A DNA stretch of 64,000 nucleotides from Candidatus Saccharibacteria bacterium oral taxon 488 (lineage in GTDB: Bacteria > Patescibacteriota > Saccharimonadia > Saccharimonadales > Saccharimonadaceae). Both the position numbers and the translations under genes were made by a program. Within the stretch, counting starts at the first letter, position 1, and every line of letters begins with the position of its first letter. Under the pieces are notes generated by a model. The model did not search any database. It was not told the origin of the DNA and saw nothing but the letters and a program-made list of their open reading frames with translations. The stretch is from positions 744,001 to 808,000 of the forward strand of contig CP047919.1 of NCBI GenBank assembly GCA_010202465.1. The letters are read 5' to 3'. Positions 58,899 to 64,000 of this stretch are shown piece by piece.

Positions 58899-60306
58899 TT
58901 TTTACTTCAAATTGGTGTTGATCGGGCTGGACGTACTGGCGCTAGTTGGTGCGTTCACGGCGGCATACATCATGCGCGTATCACTCGACACGCGGCCTTT
59001 CCATGTACAAATCGGGGCGCTGGAGTTTATCACGTCGATTGTACTGATGCTGCCGCTATGGGTTGTCTTGTTCTCGTTTTTTGGGTTATACGACCGTGAG
59101 CACTACATTCATCCGCTGCGCGAATTTTGGCGACTTGGCATGGCGGCGGTTTGCGGCATCATGATGATGATTTCCTTTAGTTTCTTTAGCAACACACCGC
59201 TCTTTCCGGCTAAGATGGTGGTGATTTATGCGCTGATCATCAGCTTTGTCATCTTGCTCATCCTGCGTAGCGCTGCCAATATCGTGCGGCTGCATCTGCT
59301 GCGCAAAAATATCGGCATCAAGCGCGTGGCGCTGGTCGGCAACGCCGAATCGACGCGGACGCTGGCCGAGTTTATTAGCGCCCATCCGTCAACCGGCTTT
59401 CACCTCAGTGCTATTGTATCCAAAGATGAGCTCATTCCGCCACGACTCAAGGGTTTGCGGCGCTCGACACTGGCATCGGCGCTGACTCGCGATAAAATTG
59501 ACGCCATTATCCAGACCGACACCACCCGCAGCGAAGCGCACTATAACTTGGCCGAGCAGCACTATCTCGATTTTTATCAAGCGCCGGCCCTCGATGGCCT
59601 GATGACGGCGCGCCATACGGTCGAGATTATCAATTCCGTGCCGCTGGCATATATTCACCCAACGCCGCTAGCTACCGGCTACGGACGCGTGGTCAAACGA
59701 CTGATGGATCTCATCGGTGCGACCATTGGTATTATCGTCACCTCGCCGATCATGCTATTGGTGGCAATCGCCGTTAAGCTCGGCGACCCGCGCGGCCCCG
59801 TACTGATGCATGGGCAGCAGCGGCGACGTTTGACCCAGTTTAATCGCCCGTTCAAAGTGTATAAGTTTCGCTCGCACTACGCCAAGTTTGACGGCAAGAC
59901 TGACGAGGAGGTATTCACCATGATTGGCAAGCCAGAGCTGATCGACGAATATCGCCAGAACGGTGATAGGCTCAATCACGACTTTCGCGTCACGCCGGTT
60001 GGTCGTTTCATTCGCCGGTTTAGCCTCGACGAGCTGCCGCAGTTATTTAATGTTATCAAGGGCGATATTAGCCTCGTTGGGCCGCGGGCGCTGGTGCCGC
60101 ACGAGCTGAGTAACTACGAGAAAAAGCACACGCTGCTGACGGTCAAATCTGGCCTGACCGGCCTGGCGGTTGTGTCGGGGCGACGTAGTATCGGCTTTGA
60201 AGAGCGGCGGCGACTGGATCTTTATTATGTGCAAAACTGGAGTTTGTGGCTGGATATCACCATCCTCCTCAAGACCTGCCTGGTCATCTTTAAGAAGGAG
60301 TCGTGA
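58882..60306 (+). CDS. WbaP/WcaJ-like priming sugar-phosphate transferase
   Basis: A 474-residue membrane enzyme: five N-terminal helices, a nucleotide-binding-like domain (about 130-260), and the catalytic bacterial sugar transferase part ([20 protein letters not shown], then [37 protein letters not shown], about residues 275-470). It attaches the first sugar phosphate to undecaprenyl phosphate. ATG 58882 has AAAGG just upstream; the longer frame from 58840 is less likely. A TATAAT at 58863-58868 could give a second transcript. Confidence 0.93.
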   Translation: MKKNSDFYFKLVLIGLDVLALVGAFTAAYIMRVSLDTRPFHVQIGALEFITSIVLMLPLWVVLFSFFGLYDREHYIHPLREFWRLGMAAVCGIMMMISFSFFSNTPLFPAKMVVIYALIISFVILLILRSAANIVRLHLLRKNIGIKRVALVGNAESTRTLAEFISAHPSTGFHLSAIVSKDELIPPRLKGLRRSTLASALTRDKIDAIIQTDTTRSEAHYNLAEQHYLDFYQAPALDGLMTARHTVEIINSVPLAYIHPTPLATGYGRVVKRLMDLIGATIGIIVTSPIMLLVAIAVKLGDPRGPVLMHGQQRRRLTQFNRPFKVYKFRSHYAKFDGKTDEEVFTMIGKPELIDEYRQNGDRLNHDFRVTPVGRFIRRFSLDELPQLFNVIKGDISLVGPRALVPHELSNYEKKHTLLTVKSGLTGLAVVSGRRSIGFEERRRLDLYYVQNWSLWLDITILLKTCLVIFKKES

Positions 60307-61451
60307 TGCGCGCCCAGCCGACCATCGCGATCGTTCATGACTGGCTGTATGGTGGCGGTGCCGAGCAGGTTGTTTTGGCGCTGCACCGGCTCTATCCTGA
60401 CGCCCCAATTTATACCTCGTATTGCTCGAGAAGGTGGCGAGAGAAGCTTGATAACAAGGTGGTAACTGGTTATTTGCAGTATTGGCCATTTGCCCAGCTC
60501 AGGCGACTACTGCCGGTACTCAGGCAGCGGTGGTTTGCGCGGCTGGATCTCGAGCAATTTGATATTATTATTTCTAGTTCTGGCAATGGCGAGGCCAAGT
60601 TTATCCGAACCACCCGCCCCAACCAACGGCACATTTGTTATTGTCATACGCCGACGCATTTTTATTGGCGGCACTACCAAGAATACCTGCGTCGACCGAG
60701 CTTTCGACCGCGGTGGCTGGCGCGACTGGGCCTGCGGCTACTGGTCCGACCTCTCAGGCGACGTGATTATCAGGCGGCGCAGCGGGTTGATGTTTTCTTG
60801 GCTAATTCCACCGCCATTCAAGCTGATATCAAGCAATTCTATGACCGAGACAGTATCGTCGTCTTTCCGCCGGTACAAACAACCAGCTTTATGGCGCTCG
60901 CAAAAACCAGGCCACGCTCCGTCACACTACCCACCCGGCCGCGCTGCCTGGTGTGGGGGCGACTGGTGCCGATGAAGCGGCTGGATTTGGTGATTGAGGC
61001 CTGTCAGCAACTTGGTTGGCCGCTCGACATCATGGGCGATGGGCCTGATCGCGAGCAGCTAGAGAAGCTGGCGGGCGAATCAACGCGCTTTCTTGGCTAC
61101 GTCAGTGACGAGGCCCGGGCTGCCGCCATTCAACAAGCCGACTTATTTATCTTTACCGCCCACGAAGATTTTGGCGTCGCACCAGTTGAGGCCTTGGCCG
61201 CTGGACTGCCGGTGGTGGCCTACCAAGCTGGTGGCGCGCTGGATTATATCAGCCCCGGTAAGAATGGCTGGTTTTTCGCTGAACAAACAGTTGAGAGCTT
61301 GGTAGCAACGCTTCAAACACTGCCCGACCAGCGAGTCTCGCCGCGGGCCATCGCCGCCTCCGCCAAACCATTTGCCGAGCATGCCTTTACACTCGCTATA
61401 AAGAAAATTGTGACCAACGAAAGGAGGGGTGCTCATGCGCATCGCCATTGA
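60306..61451 (+). CDS. GT4-family glycosyltransferase (WbaZ-like)
   Basis: A 381-residue GT-B transferase. The N-terminus IAIVHDWLYGGGAEQVVLAL binds the acceptor side, HTPTHFYWRHY is a typical WbaZ-like motif, and the C-terminal donor domain has VWGRLVPMKRLD and FTAHEDFGVAPVEALAAGLPVVAY (E-x7-E motif). Such enzymes often move mannose, fitting the manC gene nearby. An AAGGAG site precedes the start; the ATG overlaps the upstream stop. Confidence 0.9.
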   Translation: MRAQPTIAIVHDWLYGGGAEQVVLALHRLYPDAPIYTSYCSRRWREKLDNKVVTGYLQYWPFAQLRRLLPVLRQRWFARLDLEQFDIIISSSGNGEAKFIRTTRPNQRHICYCHTPTHFYWRHYQEYLRRPSFRPRWLARLGLRLLVRPLRRRDYQAAQRVDVFLANSTAIQADIKQFYDRDSIVVFPPVQTTSFMALAKTRPRSVTLPTRPRCLVWGRLVPMKRLDLVIEACQQLGWPLDIMGDGPDREQLEKLAGESTRFLGYVSDEARAAAIQQADLFIFTAHEDFGVAPVEALAAGLPVVAYQAGGALDYISPGKNGWFFAEQTVESLVATLQTLPDQRVSPRAIAASAKPFAEHAFTLAIKKIVTNERRGAHAHRH

Positions 61452-62541
61452 TGCTCGGACACTACGGACGAGCACTGGCCGTTACGTCGAACGGCTGATT
61501 CACTACTTACAAAAAATTGACGACAGGAATGACTATATTATCTTGCTCAAACCAAAGGACATGGACAGCTGGCAGGCTGATAACCCACGCTTTCAGAAAG
61601 TCGCCTGTCCATTTGCTGAATTCTCATTTGCCGAGCAACGGGGTTTTAAGAAACAACTGGAGGAGCTGCACCCAGATCTCGTGCACTTTGCAATGGTTCA
61701 GCAGCCCGTGTGGTACCGGGCCAGCCCGGTCGTTACCACCATGCAAGACCTGACCACCGTTCGATTCAGCAACCCCGACAAGAACCCGGTGGTCTTTTGG
61801 GTGAAGCAGCAAATTTATAAATGGGTCAATAAAAAAGTCGCCAGAAAGTCGGCTCATATCATCACTATTTCTGAATTTGTGAAGCGTGACTTGGTGGATT
61901 TTACCGGGGTCAGTCCAGACAAGATTACCGTGACACTTGAGTCCGCCGACGAGCTACCAAAGGGCAATGATCCGGTCAAAGAGCTGGTTGGAAAAAAGTT
62001 CATCATGTATATTGGCCGGCCGACACCGCATAAAAATCTGCGGCGGCTGATCGATGCATTTGCACTGTTACAGCAGAAACATCCTGAGTTGACATTGGCA
62101 CTGGCTGGCAAAAAGGACGGTAACTACGCTCGCCATGAGGCATACGTTACTGAACGCGGTATCACAAATGTCGTCTTCACCGGTTTTGTGTCGGACGAGC
62201 AAATGCGCTGGATGTACGAGCATGCAGCCGTGTATTGCTTCCCGTCGCTGAGCGAGGGCTTTGGCCTGCCGGGCCTCGAAGCCATGCTACACGGCGCACC
62301 GGTCGCCTCGAGCACCGCCACTTGCCTACCAGAAACGCATGGCGAGGCGGCGCATTATTTTGATCCATATAGCGTCGAGGACATGGCGCGGGCAATTGAC
62401 GAACTTCTGACTGACGAGAAACGACGCCATGACCTCATCAAGAAGGGTAAACAGCATGTCAAAACCTTCTCGTGGCAGCGAATGGCCGAGCAGACGTTGG
62501 CGGTGTATGAACAATATGGCCGCCAAGACACTAGCTCATAG
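61435..62541 (+). CDS. GT4-family glycosyltransferase (mannosyltransferase-like)
   Basis: A 368-residue GT-B enzyme. It opens MRIAIDARTLRTSTGRYVERL, has QDLTTVRF and ITISEFVKRDLV in the acceptor half, and YIGRPTPHKNLRRLIDAF with CFPSLSEGFGLPGLEAML (E-x7-E) in the donor half, as in WbdB/MtfA-like mannosyltransferases. ATG 61435 is preferred: AAAGGAGG lies 7 nt upstream. It overlaps the preceding transferase by 17 nt and is the last gene of this run on the plus strand. Confidence 0.92.
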   Translation: MRIAIDARTLRTSTGRYVERLIHYLQKIDDRNDYIILLKPKDMDSWQADNPRFQKVACPFAEFSFAEQRGFKKQLEELHPDLVHFAMVQQPVWYRASPVVTTMQDLTTVRFSNPDKNPVVFWVKQQIYKWVNKKVARKSAHIITISEFVKRDLVDFTGVSPDKITVTLESADELPKGNDPVKELVGKKFIMYIGRPTPHKNLRRLIDAFALLQQKHPELTLALAGKKDGNYARHEAYVTERGITNVVFTGFVSDEQMRWMYEHAAVYCFPSLSEGFGLPGLEAMLHGAPVASSTATCLPETHGEAAHYFDPYSVEDMARAIDELLTDEKRRHDLIKKGKQHVKTFSWQRMAEQTLAVYEQYGRQDTSS

Positions 62542-62614
62542 GTCATAATCCAGCCCATCACATTAGGTACGTACGCCTGTAGTCATAACCGTTTAGGTTG
62601 CGTGGACTTCTGGG

Positions 62615-63658
62615 CTATTTTTGCAATTTCTTCGCGATGTCACCGCACTTAGCAGCCACATCTCGCCGCGCCACCAACACACCGTCTGGCGTATTGACCA
62701 CCACTACATTGTCAAGGCCGATCACCGCCACCGGCTTATCCGGCTGCTCATTGCGAATATAGGTATTAGCGACATCGATGGTATGAATGTTGTCACCGTA
62801 TGCGTAATTACCCGCCTCGTCCTTGGTCACCGCGTCGTGTAGATCCTTAAAATTACCGATGTCCATCCAGTCAAAGCTGGCTGACACCATGGCTAGTTTA
62901 TGAGCCCTCTCGATCAGGGCGATATCGATCACTTGATTATCTAGCGCCAGGTATGTGTGATTATAAGCCTCGCTACCAAAGTCAGCAATTGACGCCAGCG
63001 TCTGATAATTCGACCACAAATCTGGAGCGCTCTGCTGCATTTCACGCATAAACACCTCGACCGAGCCAACGAAGTAGCCGCAATTCCACAGATAATTTCC
63101 CGACTCAACATACCGCTTCGCCGTCTCGTAATCAGGCTTCTCTTTGAACGACTCGACATTATAGACGCCCGCTTGAGCATCAATCACCCCATCGCGCTGA
63201 ATATAACCAAAGCCAGTTGACGGGAAGGTCGGCTCAATGCCAATAAGCGTAATACAACCACGCTCGCGAGAAATGCGCGCTGCTGTAGCAAACGAGTGGG
63301 CAAACCCCTGGACGTCACGTACATTATGATCGGAATGAATAAAGGCAATCGGCTCAGTCCGGTCATGGTGGCGATTGATATAATCCAGGGCCAACACGAT
63401 ACAGTGCGCCGTTCCCCGCCGTCCCGGCTCGATCAAAAAGGCCTCGTCCGGTAGCTCCGGCAGCTGCGCCCGCAGCGCCCCGGCGTGGCTCGCCTCGGTC
63501 ACCACGTAGATAGTATCGCCAAGCTTTCTGGCCCGGTCATAGGCTTGTTGGACCATGGTGCGCTCTGATGTGAGAGCTAATAGTTGTTTGGGTTGAGTGG
63601 AGGTTGAGAGTGGCCAGAGGCGCGTGCCTGAGCCGCCGGCGATAATGACGATAATCAT
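62615..63658 (-). CDS. manC: Mannose-1-phosphate guanylyltransferase
   Basis: A 347-residue nucleotidyltransferase. The N-terminus IIVIIAGGSGTRLWPLS is the nucleotide-binding signature, PKQLLAL follows, and the middle has GFGYIQRD, FKEKPD and NYLWNCGYFVG, with FDWMDIGNF toward the end. It makes GDP-mannose for the glycosyltransferases encoded convergently. It lacks the isomerase domain of bifunctional ManC. ATG 63658 lies 7 nt after TATAAT and has no Shine-Dalgarno; the codons before it lie over the promoter. Confidence 0.93.
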   Translation of the reverse strand: MIIVIIAGGSGTRLWPLSTSTQPKQLLALTSERTMVQQAYDRARKLGDTIYVVTEASHAGALRAQLPELPDEAFLIEPGRRGTAHCIVLALDYINRHHDRTEPIAFIHSDHNVRDVQGFAHSFATAARISRERGCITLIGIEPTFPSTGFGYIQRDGVIDAQAGVYNVESFKEKPDYETAKRYVESGNYLWNCGYFVGSVEVFMREMQQSAPDLWSNYQTLASIADFGSEAYNHTYLALDNQVIDIALIERAHKLAMVSASFDWMDIGNFKDLHDAVTKDEAGNYAYGDNIHTIDVANTYIRNEQPDKPVAVIGLDNVVVVNTPDGVLVARRDVAAKCGDIAKKLQK

Positions 63659-63660
63659 AA

Positions 63661-64000
<340 letters not shown>

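Overview
The window looks like a chromosome segment of a Patescibacterium, most probably Candidatus Saccharibacteria (TM7) of the host-associated, arginine-using kind. The grounds are an arginine deiminase cluster (arcA-arcB-arcD), a class III (anaerobic) ribonucleotide reductase, a ClpB without its N-terminal domain under a CIRCE operator, very tight gene packing, and surface-polysaccharide genes. This placement is an inference from gene content. No rRNA gene, CRISPR array or recognisable transposase is present. Coding DNA is near 50% G+C except for two visibly AT-rich blocks (about 26.1-32.5 kb, and 54.3-56.4 kb).

Layout. 0-12.8 kb: arginine catabolism, a VanZ/RDD membrane protein, small enzymes, tRNA-Pro, a frameshifted kinase-like gene, a polar amino-acid ABC transporter with a thioredoxin-like protein, an OpgB/LtaS-like transferase and galE. 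12.9-22.9 kb: CIRCE-clpB, an autoregulated padR-ABC exporter operon, an operon for thiol oxidation and polysaccharide deacetylation, and small regulators. 22.9-36.8 kb: a defence island. A seven-gene, almost gapless operon runs hsdM - GHKL-ATPase/nuclease - hsdS (frameshifted) - OLD/TOPRIM ATPase - UvrD-like helicase - HNH protein - hsdR. A type I restriction system has thus been stuffed with a Gabija-like pair and two more nuclease genes. RadC and a GmrSD-type enzyme follow. 36.9-43.2 kb: NrdR-controlled nrdD-nrdG, an FNR-like reductase and a large acidic protein of unknown function. 43.2-48.8 kb: kinase, ABC-2 exporter, an OmpR-type two-component system, LD-carboxypeptidase, ASCH protein. 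48.9-50.8 kb: a TetR/reductase cassette bracketed by a partial duplication of a winged-helix gene. 51-64 kb: a GT2-GT39 fusion, an AT-rich HEPN operon, GtrA, tRNA-Asn, a LexA-like DNA-binding protein, and a polysaccharide cluster (polymerase, priming transferase, two GT4 enzymes, manC, rmlB).

Two regulatory patterns stand out. (1) At about 17 transcription-unit starts on both strands a -10 hexamer lies only 6-8 nt before the start codon and there is no Shine-Dalgarno. This points to frequent leaderless mRNAs, whereas operon-internal genes do carry Shine-Dalgarno sites. (2) Four promoters (the two-component system itself, the winged-helix gene, the GT2-GT39 fusion and gtrA) share a direct repeat TTTAmAG-N4-wTTACAG placed exactly 10 bp upstream of the -10 box. 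That is the geometry of a PhoB/OmpR-family activator box, so these genes form a candidate regulon of the response regulator encoded at 46.5-47.2 kb.

Caution: three genes (kinase-like 6.3-7.2 kb, hsdS, HEPN 54.3-55.3 kb) and perhaps a fourth (kinase 43.2-43.7 kb) are broken by single-base shifts, two of them at G4 tracts. Assembly error, pseudogenisation and phase variation cannot be separated from this sequence alone.
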